Assembly: GCA_964581385.1 (NCBI GenBank)
Contig: CAZOOK010000018.1
Coordinates: 52,781-116,780, forward strand
Source: CAZOOK01 sp964581385
Lineage (GTDB): Bacteria > Pseudomonadota > Gammaproteobacteria > Nevskiales > Nevskiaceae
Length of the DNA stretch: 64,000 nt
Reading direction: 5' to 3'
Position 1 is the first letter of the stretch, and every line of letters starts with the position of its first letter. Position numbers and translations under genes: made by a program. The notes under the pieces were generated by a model. The model had not been told where the DNA came from, ran no database searches, and saw nothing but the letters and a program-made list of their open reading frames with translations. Below are positions 51,272 to 59,941 of this stretch, in pieces.

Positions 51272-52165
51272 ATGCCACTCCCCGATACGCGAAAACTGGG
51301 TTTCCCTCTGAATCGAATCGTCATTGGCATTGCCACATTGATCGCGCTCGTCATCCTATGGCCGTTCTATTCGGTACCGACGGGAAGCCGTGGGGTCGTT
51401 ACACAGTTCGGCAAAATCGTCGGTATCGAGGGCGAGGGATTGGCGGTTCTTCCACCCTGGCAGAAGCTTTCCAACTTCAGCATCCGGGCCGAGATGGCAG
51501 ACATCGAGGATGCCGAAGGAAGCACCAGTGATACGCAACCGGTGAGAGTGAGTTTGACCGTGCGATACAGCATCGCCACCGATCGCGTGGCGGAAGTATT
51601 CGAAAAATACTCCCATGACGGCAATCTATCGTCCTACGTGCAAACGGCGACACAGGAAATCTTCAAGGCCGTGACCGCCAAATACACTGCCCCTGATTTG
51701 ATCGCCCAACGCGCCACGGTATCCAGCGACATCAACGCTGCCTTGCGCGAGAAGCTCGCCCTCTACGGCGCCCAGGTCATCAATATCGACATGCGGAATT
51801 TCGCATTCTCGGACTCCTACATGCACGCGATCAACGACAAAGTGACGCAGGAGCAATTGCGCCTTGCCGCGGAGAACAAACTCAAGACCGTGGAAGCCGA
51901 GCAGAAGCAGAAGGTCGCCATTGCCGAGGCCGAAGCCAATGCGCGAAAGGCGGAATCCGACGGTGAAGCCTATGCCAACCTCACGATTGCCAAGGCCCAG
52001 GCCGAGGCGCTGCGCGTGCAGAATGCGGCGCTCGCGCAAAACAAAGAAGTGCTCGAACTGCGACGCATCGAAGTTGAAAAGATCAAAGCTGAGAAATGGA
52101 ATGGTGCGCTTCCGACCGCGATCTATGCCGGCGCTCCGATTCCGTTCCTTAATGTTGAGAAATGA
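51272..52165 (+). CDS. SPFH/prohibitin-domain membrane protein
   Basis: 297 codons. An N-terminal membrane helix (about 10-30) is followed by SRGVVTQFGKIVG, typical of the SPFH domain, and QPVRVSLTVRYSI. A long charged alpha-helical stretch (about 195-265, rich in Ala, Glu and Lys: AEAEANARKAESDGEAYA) is the coiled coil of flotillin/prohibitin-like proteins. It would form membrane rings or microdomains. It is followed by an SDR gene 100 bases on. Confidence 0.9.
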   Translation: MPLPDTRKLGFPLNRIVIGIATLIALVILWPFYSVPTGSRGVVTQFGKIVGIEGEGLAVLPPWQKLSNFSIRAEMADIEDAEGSTSDTQPVRVSLTVRYSIATDRVAEVFEKYSHDGNLSSYVQTATQEIFKAVTAKYTAPDLIAQRATVSSDINAALREKLALYGAQVINIDMRNFAFSDSYMHAINDKVTQEQLRLAAENKLKTVEAEQKQKVAIAEAEANARKAESDGEAYANLTIAKAQAEALRVQNAALAQNKEVLELRRIEVEKIKAEKWNGALPTAIYAGAPIPFLNVEK

Positions 52166-52265
52166 TGGCGCCATCGCGGCTTGCGCTTCGTTTCGCCTTA
52201 TATTCTTGACGGCAGAAATAGATAGCCATCGCCGTATTCACCGCCCAACGAACTGGAAAATAAAA

Positions 52266-53057
52266 ATGACACAGATCGCAGACAAAGCCGTTTGGATCAC
52301 CGGTGCATCTTCGGGTATCGGTGAAGCGCTGGCGATTGCGGCGTCGACGCGCGGCGCGAAGCTGGTGCTGACGTCGCGTCGCGCCGCCGAGCTTGAGCGC
52401 GTGCGCGGCCTGTGCGCCGACCCTTCCATGGTCGCGATTCTGCCGCTCGATCTGATCGCGTTCGATGCCGTCGATGCAACGAAAAAGGCCGAAGCGTTCT
52501 TCGGCCCGGTCGATGTGCTGGTCAACAATGCCGGCTGGTCGCAGCGTGGCTTGGTCGCGGATACGGACCTGGATGTTTACCGCAAGCTGTTCGAGTTGGA
52601 TTTCTTCGCGCCGGTGGCGTTGACCAAAGCGGTATTGCCGGGCATGCGCCGGCGTGGCGGCGGCCATGTGGTGATGACCGGCAGCGTGGTCAGCAAGGTG
52701 GCGACGCCAATGCGTTCCGGCTACTCGGCCGCCAAGCATGCTTTATATGGTTTCACCGACTCTGCGCGCGCGGAGCTGTGGCGCGAGAACATCCGGTTCA
52801 CACTGGTGATGCCAGGCTATGTGCGTACGCAAGTATCGATCAACGCATTGACCGCGACCGGCGGCGCGCACGGCAAGATGGATAAATCGACCGACAAGGG
52901 CATGGCGCCGGAACGCTGCGCGGAGGGTATCTGGTGTGCGGTGGAGAAAAATCGGGATGAGCTGCTGATCGCCCGCTATGAGCGCATCGCGGTTTACGCC
53001 AAGCGGTTTTTTCCGGGTCTGGTGAGCTACGCGGTGAAGCGCGTGAACGTCACTTGA
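52266..53057 (+). CDS. SDR family oxidoreductase
   Basis: 263 codons from ATG 52266; the frame is open far upstream but only across the SPFH gene. Motifs TGASSGIG, NNAGW and YSAAK are intact. The layout resembles DHRS7-like or 11-beta-HSD-like SDRs. Substrate unknown. It precedes the chalcone-isomerase-like gene by 40 bases. Confidence 0.88.
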   Translation: MTQIADKAVWITGASSGIGEALAIAASTRGAKLVLTSRRAAELERVRGLCADPSMVAILPLDLIAFDAVDATKKAEAFFGPVDVLVNNAGWSQRGLVADTDLDVYRKLFELDFFAPVALTKAVLPGMRRRGGGHVVMTGSVVSKVATPMRSGYSAAKHALYGFTDSARAELWRENIRFTLVMPGYVRTQVSINALTATGGAHGKMDKSTDKGMAPERCAEGIWCAVEKNRDELLIARYERIAVYAKRFFPGLVSYAVKRVNVT

Positions 53058-53097
53058 ATTTCGGTTGATTTCGGCGGTCTTTTTTGAATGGTGCACG

Positions 53098-53664
53098 ATG
53101 AATAAGTTGATGGCCGCTGCGATGCTGGGTTTTTTCAGCCTGGGCGCTTTCGCCGCTGAGGTTTCCGGCGTCAAACTCGATGACAAGGTGACGGTCACCA
53201 GTGCCGATCTGGTTCTGAATGGCGGTGGTCTGCGTTCGGAGTTCGGGTTGGTCAGTGTTTACGTGGCCGGCCTGTACGTTCCAGCCAAAAGCGCTGATGC
53301 CGATGCGATCATCAACTCCAAGCAACCGCGCCGCGTGGTCCTGGTGATGAAGCGCGGGCTCGGTGCGGAACGCATGCTGAAGGCGTTCCACAAGGGTATC
53401 GAGAAGAATCTATCCGACACGGAACTGGCGGCGCTGACGCCGCAGCTCAACGAGCTCGATCGGGTCATGCGAGAAATCAAGGAAGTCCACGAGAACGATG
53501 TCATCGCGCTCGATTTCGATGCGGCTGGCGGCGTACAGCTTTCCGTCAACGGTCAGCGCAAGGACGCCATTGCGGGGCCGGATCTCGGTCCCTCGATGCT
53601 GAAGGTTTGGCTCGGTAACAATCCGGTGCAGGACGATCTGAAAAAGGCGCTGCTTGGCGGATGA
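53098..53664 (+). CDS. Chalcone isomerase-like exported protein
   Basis: 188 codons from ATG 53098. A signal peptide (about 1-19, ending AFAAE) is followed by LNGGGLRSEFGLVSVYVAGLYVPAKSADA. This, and the Arg/Lys-rich MKRGLGAERMLKAFHKGI, mark the bacterial chalcone isomerase-like (CHI-fold) family. The proteobacterial members are not known to isomerise chalcones and may bind fatty acids. It is 40 bases after the SDR gene. Confidence 0.85.
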   Translation: MNKLMAAAMLGFFSLGAFAAEVSGVKLDDKVTVTSADLVLNGGGLRSEFGLVSVYVAGLYVPAKSADADAIINSKQPRRVVLVMKRGLGAERMLKAFHKGIEKNLSDTELAALTPQLNELDRVMREIKEVHENDVIALDFDAAGGVQLSVNGQRKDAIAGPDLGPSMLKVWLGNNPVQDDLKKALLGG

Positions 53665-53718
53665 TGCGAACGCCGGGCGGGTTGTCCTGCGCGGACAGCC
53701 CGCCCGCCGCGGTCCCGC

Positions 53719-54474
53719 TTACGGTTTGCGTGTCGGCGGCAATCCTGCGACGACTTTGTCTTCGGCAGCGGCATCCTTGCAATGCGGCTGGCCCCAGCCG
53801 CCAGTGAAGGCAATCTGGTCCATGCCGCCCGGGCCGACACCGCCCGGCACATAATCGAGTTTCAGCGCGTTGCGCGTGCGCCATGCGATTGCGTGATCGG
53901 CGCAGGAGCTGTCGCCGGAGACGCCGATCGCGCCGAGCAGTTGTCCCTTGCTGTCGTACAGCGGCAGGCCACCGCCGAAGACATTGACGCCACCGGCGCG
54001 CTTGCCGACCAGCGGATCATTCGGTTGTCCCCATAGCGTTGCCGGCCCCTTATAGACCGCGCCGGTATCCACCGGATTGCTGTGCTGCAAGCCATAGAGG
54101 CTGCCGCCCGGCTGCACGGCGGTATAGAGGTTGGCGGTGGCGAGCGCCAGTGCCGGGAGGCTGAACGCGTTGGCGGTGTAAGCCTTTTGCGCGGAAATCA
54201 CGCGGCTGCCGGGCCACTGATCACTGCGCTGCTTGCCGGTGAAAGCGACGGCGCAGACGGTGCCGTCGCGATCGACCAGTGTGCCCCACATGTCGAGATT
54301 GAAGCCGCCGTTGTCAGAGGTCCGGGCTTGTATCAGCGCCGTCCTCAGCTCGGCGTGGCTTGGCAGGCCAGGGCAAACCGCGGCCGCTTGGGCGCAGCTG
54401 CCGGACAGGGCCAGGGCGGCAAATGCCAAGCCACGGCGAATGTTTTCATTGCGAATACGAATCGGTTTGTTCAT
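53719..54474 (-). CDS. HbpS/GlcG-family heme-binding protein, exported
   Basis: 251 codons. A signal peptide (about 1-30, ending AQAAA) precedes the GlcG/HbpS domain: ISAQKAYTANAFSLP, VNVFGGGLPLYDSKGQLLGAIGVSGDSSCADHAIAWRTR. HbpS-like proteins bind heme outside the membrane. The C-terminal tail carries two Cys and one is near HCKDAA. Alone on the minus strand, between the CHI-like gene and kdsA. Confidence 0.88.
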   Translation of the reverse strand: MNKPIRIRNENIRRGLAFAALALSGSCAQAAAVCPGLPSHAELRTALIQARTSDNGGFNLDMWGTLVDRDGTVCAVAFTGKQRSDQWPGSRVISAQKAYTANAFSLPALALATANLYTAVQPGGSLYGLQHSNPVDTGAVYKGPATLWGQPNDPLVGKRAGGVNVFGGGLPLYDSKGQLLGAIGVSGDSSCADHAIAWRTRNALKLDYVPGGVGPGGMDQIAFTGGWGQPHCKDAAAEDKVVAGLPPTRKP

Positions 54475-54607
54475 GTTGTTCTCCTTGGGTCTCCGAAACG
54501 GGCGCTCATGATGCCAAGAATGAATTTACAATTCGACAACCTTGCGCCCTCTTGGGCGGCGACGCAGTGATCAAAGTCACTGTCAACAGACTCTATCCGG
54601 AGCACTC

Positions 54608-55441
54608 ATGAAACTCTGCGGCCGCAATGTCGGCATCGACCAACCGTTGTTCCTGATCGCCGGTCCGGACACGATCGAATCCGAAGAGCTGTGCCTGCAG
54701 GTGGCGTCGCATATCAAGCCGATCGCGGAGCGGCTCGGCATTCTCTATGTGTTCAAGGGTTCGTTCGACAAGGCTAATCGTTCATCGCATAAATCCTATC
54801 GCGGGCCTGGTGTGGACGAAGGCTTGCGGATTCTCGAGACCGTGCGCAGCAAAATCGGCGTGCCGGTGCTGACGGATGTTCACGAGGACACGCCCGTGGC
54901 CGAAGTGGCGGCGGTCGTCGATGTGGTGCAGACGCCGGCCTTTCTATGTCGGCAGACCAACTTCATGCAGAAGGTTGCGCGCTGCGGCAAGCCGGTCAAT
55001 GCCAAGAAGGGCCAGTTCATGTCGCCGTGGGAGATGGGCAACGTGATCGCCAAGATGCGCGCGGTGGCGGAACAGCCGCTGTTTCTATGCGAGCGTGGCT
55101 TTTCGTTCGGCTACAACAATCTCGTTGTCGATATGCGCGGTCTGGCGGCGATGCGGCCGTTCGCGCCGGTGGTGTTCGACTGCACGCACTCGGTGCAGTT
55201 GCCCGGCGGACAGGGCGACGCGTCCGGCGGACAGCGCGAATTCATCCCGGTACTGGCGCGTGCGGCGGTCGGGGCGGGCGTATCGGGCCTGTTCATGGAG
55301 ACGCATCCGGAGCCCGAGAAGGCGCTATGCGACGGCCCGAATTCACTGCCGCTGGCGCGGATCGAAGAGCTGCTGGAGATGCTGGTTGCGCTCGATCGCG
55401 TCGTCAAATCCAAGCCGCTGATCGAGGCGTCCCTGAGCTGA
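54608..55441 (+). CDS. kdsA: 3-deoxy-8-phosphooctulonate synthase
   Basis: 277 codons from ATG 54608 (GGAGC upstream). It matches KdsA along its length, with FKGSFDKANRSSHKSYRGPGVDEGL, TDVHE and FDCTHSVQLPGG. It condenses arabinose-5-phosphate and PEP for lipopolysaccharide Kdo. The N-terminal IAGPDTIES has Asp21 where metal-dependent KdsA enzymes carry a metal-binding Cys and metal-independent ones an Asn. It restarts the gene block interrupted after pyrG, followed by eno, ftsB and ispD. Confidence 0.97.
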   Translation: MKLCGRNVGIDQPLFLIAGPDTIESEELCLQVASHIKPIAERLGILYVFKGSFDKANRSSHKSYRGPGVDEGLRILETVRSKIGVPVLTDVHEDTPVAEVAAVVDVVQTPAFLCRQTNFMQKVARCGKPVNAKKGQFMSPWEMGNVIAKMRAVAEQPLFLCERGFSFGYNNLVVDMRGLAAMRPFAPVVFDCTHSVQLPGGQGDASGGQREFIPVLARAAVGAGVSGLFMETHPEPEKALCDGPNSLPLARIEELLEMLVALDRVVKSKPLIEASLS

Positions 55442-55535
55442 GCGCTGACCGGCATCCGCGCGTGGCATCTGCTGCGCAAGACCGCTATGCTTAAGCATTC
55501 TATTTCAACCAGTTGATTGCGAGGTTCGTTGCGCC

Positions 55536-56822
55536 ATGTCGCAGATCGTTCGAGTTGTCGCGCAGGAAATCATCGATTCACGCGGCAATCCGACGGTGGA
55601 GGCGGAGGTAACGCTGGCGTCCGGCGCGCGCGGCCGCGCGGCGGCACCGTCGGGCGCGTCCACCGGCACGCGCGAGGCGGTCGAACTTCGCGACGGTGAC
55701 AAGAAGCGCTACTCCGGTAAGGGCGTCACCAAGGCAGTGATCCACGTCGAGCGTGAGATTGCCCAAGCCGTGATCGGCATGGAAGCGGAGAACCAGGCGG
55801 CGCTGGATGCGCGCATGATCGAACTCGACGGCACGGCGAACAAGGCCCGTATCGGTGCCAACGCGATTCTCTCGGTGTCACTGGCCAATGCGCATGCCGC
55901 GGCCGCCGAGTCACGCCTGTCGCTGTACCAGCACCTTGGCGGCATTCAGGCGACGACGCTGCCGGTGCCGATGATGAACGTCATCAATGGCGGCGCGCAT
56001 GCTGACAACAACGTCGATATCCAGGAATTCATGATTCTGCCGGTCGGTGCGCCGAGCTTCTCGGAAGCGCTGCGCTGGGGCGCCGAGACTTTCCACACGC
56101 TAAAAGCGGTACTCAAGGCGCGCAAGCTCAACACCGCGGTCGGCGATGAAGGTGGTTTCGCGCCCGACCTGCCATCCAATGCGGCGGCGCTGGACTGCTT
56201 GCTGGAAGCCATCGACAAGGCTGGCTTCAAGGCCGGCAAGGAGATCTACCTCGGACTCGATGTCGCATCGTCCGAGTTCTTCAAAAATGGCAAGTACGAA
56301 CTCGAAGGCGAGGGCAAGAGCTTCACTCCGGCGGAGTTCACGGATTACCTCGCCGGCCTGTGCGCGAAGTACCCGATCATCTCGGTTGAGGACGGCTGTG
56401 CCGAGGACGACTGGGCGGGCTGGAAGTTGCTGACCGACAAGCTTGGCAAGAAGGTGCAGCTGGTGGGTGACGATCTGTTCGTGACCAATACCAAGATTCT
56501 CGCCGAGGGCATCGACAAGGGTATCGGCAACGCGATCCTGATCAAGCCCAACCAGATCGGCACGCTGACCGAAACGCTGGAGGCGATCGACATGGCGACG
56601 CGCGCCCGTTACAGCTCGATCGTGTCGCATCGTTCCGGCGAAACCGAAGACGCGACCATCGCCGACATCGCCGTCGGCACCGCGGCGACCCAGATCAAGA
56701 CCGGCTCGTTGTGCCGTTCCGACCGCATGGCCAAGTACAACCAGCTGCTGCGCATCGAGCGCCAGCTGGGTGTCCGCGCACGCTATCCCGGCGCCAGCGC
56801 GTTCCCGATCAGAATCGGCTGA
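55536..56822 (+). CDS. eno: Enolase
   Basis: 428 codons. All enolase signatures are clear: GNPTVEAEVTLASGARGRAAAPSGASTG, GDEGGFAPDL, and the C-terminal LIKPNQIGTLTETLEAIDMA and SHRSGETEDATIAD. It interconverts 2-phosphoglycerate and PEP and is also part of the RNA degradosome in gammaproteobacteria. The stop overlaps the ftsB ATG by one base. Confidence 0.99.
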   Translation: MSQIVRVVAQEIIDSRGNPTVEAEVTLASGARGRAAAPSGASTGTREAVELRDGDKKRYSGKGVTKAVIHVEREIAQAVIGMEAENQAALDARMIELDGTANKARIGANAILSVSLANAHAAAAESRLSLYQHLGGIQATTLPVPMMNVINGGAHADNNVDIQEFMILPVGAPSFSEALRWGAETFHTLKAVLKARKLNTAVGDEGGFAPDLPSNAAALDCLLEAIDKAGFKAGKEIYLGLDVASSEFFKNGKYELEGEGKSFTPAEFTDYLAGLCAKYPIISVEDGCAEDDWAGWKLLTDKLGKKVQLVGDDLFVTNTKILAEGIDKGIGNAILIKPNQIGTLTETLEAIDMATRARYSSIVSHRSGETEDATIADIAVGTAATQIKTGSLCRSDRMAKYNQLLRIERQLGVRARYPGASAFPIRIG

Positions 56823-57106
56823 TGCCGCGACTTGCCACCATCGTCGTTTTCGCGCTGATGCTGGCGAATCTTCAGTATCGCCTCTGGATCGGCGACGGCG
56901 GTCTGATCGACACGCGCCGTTTGCGTGCCGAAGTCGTGGAACAGCAGACCGATCTCGCAAAGCTGAACAGTCGCAACGCAACGCTGGAAGCCGAAGTCGC
57001 GGACCTCAAGGCCGGCGGACCGGCGATCGAGGCCTACGCGCGCAGCACGCTCGGCATGATCCGGCCGGCCGAGACGTTCTATCTCGTCGTCGATTCGACG
57101 CAATGA
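56822..57106 (+). CDS. ftsB: Cell division protein FtsB
   Basis: 94 codons. An N-terminal membrane helix (about 4-20) and a coiled coil (about 35-68: RRLRAEVVEQQTDLAKLNSRNATLEAEVADLK) are followed by AIEAYARSTLGMIRPAETFY, the conserved end of FtsB. It bridges FtsL and FtsQ in the divisome. The start shares a base with the eno stop, and ispD starts 16 bases after its stop; this is the normal gammaproteobacterial order. Confidence 0.95.
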   Translation: MPRLATIVVFALMLANLQYRLWIGDGGLIDTRRLRAEVVEQQTDLAKLNSRNATLEAEVADLKAGGPAIEAYARSTLGMIRPAETFYLVVDSTQ

Positions 57107-57122
57107 TGCTGCATCTCAGTCT

Positions 57123-57836
57123 GTGACCAAGAGCCCGCGCTATTGGGCTGTTCTCGCTTCCGCCGGCGGTGGCGCGCGCATGGGGATGGGCAAACCCAAG
57201 CAATATTTGGCCTTGCGCGGTCAGGCCTTGATCGAGTGGAGCATTGCGCCATTCCTCGATGTTGGCTGGATCGACGGTGTGGTCGTCGTGCTGGCGCGCG
57301 GCGACAGTGATTTCCCCAAGCTGCCGATCGCCGGCCATCCGAAGATTTTCACGGTCGCTGGCGGTGTTTCGCGCGCGGAATCAGTGCTGTCCGGCTTGCA
57401 GGCCGTGGATCAGCGCAGCCGCGTGCTGGAGGCCCCGGTCTTCGTTCTCGTCCATGATGCAGCGCGTCCCTGCCTGACCGGCGACGACATCGAAACCCTG
57501 CGTGAGGAAGCCAGCGACGAGCACGGCGGTCTGCTGGCGCTGCCGCTTAACGAAACCCTGAAGCGCGAAGAGCGCGAGAAATCCGTGGCGACGCTGGAGC
57601 GCCAAGAGCTTTGGCGCGCGCAGTCGCCGCAGCTGTTCCGCCTCGATCTGTTGCGGAGCGCGCTGGAAGCAGCGGTCAGTGCGGGGCAGATGCCCGAGGA
57701 TGAAGCCGCGGCGATGGAGCGGGCGAATTACCGGCCGTGCCTGGTGCGCGGTCGCGAAAGCAATGTGAAAGTAACCTACCCGGAAGATGTGCCACTTGCG
57801 GAGTTTTGGCTGTCGCGTCAGGAATATGTCCGCTAA
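57123..57836 (+). CDS. ispD: 2-C-methyl-D-erythritol 4-phosphate cytidylyltransferase
   Basis: 237 codons, GTG start. The N-terminal nucleotide loop reads ASAGGGARMGMGKPKQYL, and later VHDAARPCLT, the WRAQSPQLF region and VKVTYPEDVPLAE are typical. It makes CDP-ME from MEP and CTP in the non-mevalonate isoprenoid pathway. ispF, often next, is not found; a PilZ gene follows instead. Confidence 0.95.
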   Translation: MTKSPRYWAVLASAGGGARMGMGKPKQYLALRGQALIEWSIAPFLDVGWIDGVVVVLARGDSDFPKLPIAGHPKIFTVAGGVSRAESVLSGLQAVDQRSRVLEAPVFVLVHDAARPCLTGDDIETLREEASDEHGGLLALPLNETLKREEREKSVATLERQELWRAQSPQLFRLDLLRSALEAAVSAGQMPEDEAAAMERANYRPCLVRGRESNVKVTYPEDVPLAEFWLSRQEYVR

Positions 57837-57897
57837 CGATCAAGTAGTAGTAAACATATGCCATCGATAAACTACAGATGTCGGCGAGGACAAGCCT

Positions 57898-58563
57898 ATG
57901 GGTGAACACGGACTCGATCTTCACATCGGTGACACTCTGCAGTTGCAATTCCTGCAGGATGATGGTCATCGTGTGCGTCCGTCAGTCAGGTTCATCGGGC
58001 AATTGCCGCAGGCCAGCCTGGTTGTCACGGCGCCCACTCAGGATGGCAAATTGATGCTGGTGCGCGAGGGCCAGGTGTTCGTCGTGCGCTGCTTTTCCCG
58101 CGACATGGCGTCCGCGTTCACCTGCCGCGTACTACGCGTCTGCACATCGCCTTACCCGTACATTCACCTGAGCTATCCGGAACGTAAGGAAGAGGTCATC
58201 GTACGCAGCTCCCGGCGCGTCAGTGTGCTGTTGTCGGCGACCGTCGTACGGCAGCGCGAGGGCGGAACATGGTCGATTCCGATTCCGTCGATTGTCAGCG
58301 ACATGAGCGCCACTGGAACCATGCTAGAAACCAGCGAGCCACTGGGTCTGTCCGGTACCAGGGTGAAAATCAGTTTTCAATTGCCCATCGACGGCATGGG
58401 TGAGCAGGCATTGAGCGTCGAGGGCATCATCCGCTCGGTTTACGAGGAAGGCGGCGCGGCCGGCCGCAATCGCTACGGCATTGAATTCCAGGGTGTGGAC
58501 GCGGCGGCGCAGTTGATCTTGCGTGCTTTTGTTTACGAGCAGCTGCTCGGTAACGAGCGCTAA
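57898..58563 (+). CDS. PilZ-domain c-di-GMP-binding protein, YcgR-like
   Basis: 221 codons. The N-terminal part resembles the YcgR/flagellar brake domain (LQLQFLQDD, FIGQLPQASLVV). The C-terminal PilZ domain shows RRVSVLLSA and the DMSATGTMLET segment that binds c-di-GMP. It probably adjusts motility or envelope function to c-di-GMP. No flagellar genes are nearby. GAGGAC upstream. Confidence 0.88.
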   Translation: MGEHGLDLHIGDTLQLQFLQDDGHRVRPSVRFIGQLPQASLVVTAPTQDGKLMLVREGQVFVVRCFSRDMASAFTCRVLRVCTSPYPYIHLSYPERKEEVIVRSSRRVSVLLSATVVRQREGGTWSIPIPSIVSDMSATGTMLETSEPLGLSGTRVKISFQLPIDGMGEQALSVEGIIRSVYEEGGAAGRNRYGIEFQGVDAAAQLILRAFVYEQLLGNER

Positions 58564-58737
58564 CTAACCTGCATTGATGAAGTGTCCGACTGTGAGCACA
58601 GGTGAAACTTCCCCGTCGCTTTTAGTCTTTTTGGACGAAGATGAAAGCGGTTTTGAAATCGAAGCTATGCCAAAGCCGTGACGCGGCGTTTGCTGCGTAC
58701 TCGGTCCCTGGATTAACGGAAAACGCATACTCTCAAG

Positions 58738-59046
58738 ATGGCGACTCTAAAAGCGGGCAGCAAGCTCAAAAGTGCGGTTTGTGATACCGAAGTGATGGTC
58801 ATTCGCAGTCCCGCGCAGGATATCGATCTGCGCTGTGGCGGCGTGGCGATTCTGATTGGTGCTGCCACCAAGAGCGGTGGACAGATCGATCAGAACTTTG
58901 CCGGCGGCACGCTGATCGGCAAACGCTATGTGGACGCGGCGGAGACGATCGAACTGTTATGCACCAAGGGCGGCAAGGGCTCGCTGGCGATGAACGGCGA
59001 AAAGCTCGACGTCAAGCAGGCCAAGCAGCTGCCGTCTTCCGATTGA
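58738..59046 (+). CDS. Small conserved-looking protein of unknown function
   Basis: 102 codons. No recognised domain. The sequence is balanced and compact, with Cys residues in SAVCDTE, LRCGG and LLCTKGG, and it ends EKLDVKQAKQLPSSD. Codon use and reading direction agree with the neighbours. The ribosome site is weak. It precedes an SDR and a PrpE-like synthetase; whether it belongs to their function is unknown. Confidence 0.65.
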   Translation: MATLKAGSKLKSAVCDTEVMVIRSPAQDIDLRCGGVAILIGAATKSGGQIDQNFAGGTLIGKRYVDAAETIELLCTKGGKGSLAMNGEKLDVKQAKQLPSSD

Positions 59047-59200
59047 GCGGATCCCCGCAGTGAGTCTCTGCATGCTGCTGGAGATGGCGGCGCTGCAGGC
59101 TAGGGGCAAGAGCCCGATGCCGGCGACGATTCCTGGTTTTGCAAGAAGCCCTATCATTGAATCTGCGGATGCGTGACGCGTGTCCATTCAGGAGAAGGCT

Positions 59201-59908
59201 GTGTCCAATGAATCAACCGTCGTAATCACCGGTGCCGCAGGCGCGCTCGGGCGCGCGGTGACTGCCGCTTTCCTATCGCGCAAAGCGCGGTTAGTTCTGA
59301 TTGATCGCGAGCGCAAGCTGCTTGAGCAGGCCTTCCCGCAACTGGCCTCCGATTCCCGGCACCTGCTGCTCGCAGCGGATGTCACCTCGGAAAGCTCGAT
59401 GGCGCAGACGGCGAAAGAGATCTTCGCGAAAATGGGCCGCGTTCACTCGCTGGTGCACGTCGCCGGTGGATTCACGATGGGTGAGTCGGTCTTCACGCTC
59501 TCGCGCGAAACCTGGGACCAGATGATGAATCTCAATGCCTGGTCGTTCATCGTCACCGCCAAGCCGTTCGTGGCGCCGATGAAGGCCGCCGGCGGTGGCA
59601 GCATCGTCGCCATCACCGCGCGCGCCGCACTGAGCGGCGCGGCGCAGATGTCGGCTTACTGTGCATCCAAGAGCGCATTGCAGCGGCTGGTCGAATCGCT
59701 GTCGGCGGAAGTCCGCGAGGACGGCATTCGCGTTAACAGCGTCGCGCCGAGCGTCATCGATACACCGGCCAACCGTGCCGCGATGCCGGGTGCCGACGCC
59801 TCGCGCTGGGTGCCGACCGAGCATCTTGCCGAAACCATCGCCTTTCTTACCTCCGATGCCGCGGCATCGATTCATGGACAACATCTCATCATTGCCGCGC
59901 GCAGCTGA
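59201..59908 (+). CDS. SDR family oxidoreductase
   Basis: 235 codons from GTG 59201, seven bases after AGGAG; GTG 59180 is an alternative. The motifs TGAAGALG, HVAGG and the active site YCASK are intact, and the tail ends HGQHLIIAARS. Substrate unknown. It lies 33 bases before the acyl-CoA synthetase gene, so an operon is likely. Confidence 0.85.
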   Translation: MSNESTVVITGAAGALGRAVTAAFLSRKARLVLIDRERKLLEQAFPQLASDSRHLLLAADVTSESSMAQTAKEIFAKMGRVHSLVHVAGGFTMGESVFTLSRETWDQMMNLNAWSFIVTAKPFVAPMKAAGGGSIVAITARAALSGAAQMSAYCASKSALQRLVESLSAEVREDGIRVNSVAPSVIDTPANRAAMPGADASRWVPTEHLAETIAFLTSDAAASIHGQHLIIAARS

Positions 59909-59941
59909 CCGCGGCGGCGCCTGACACTAGGGGATTCGATC

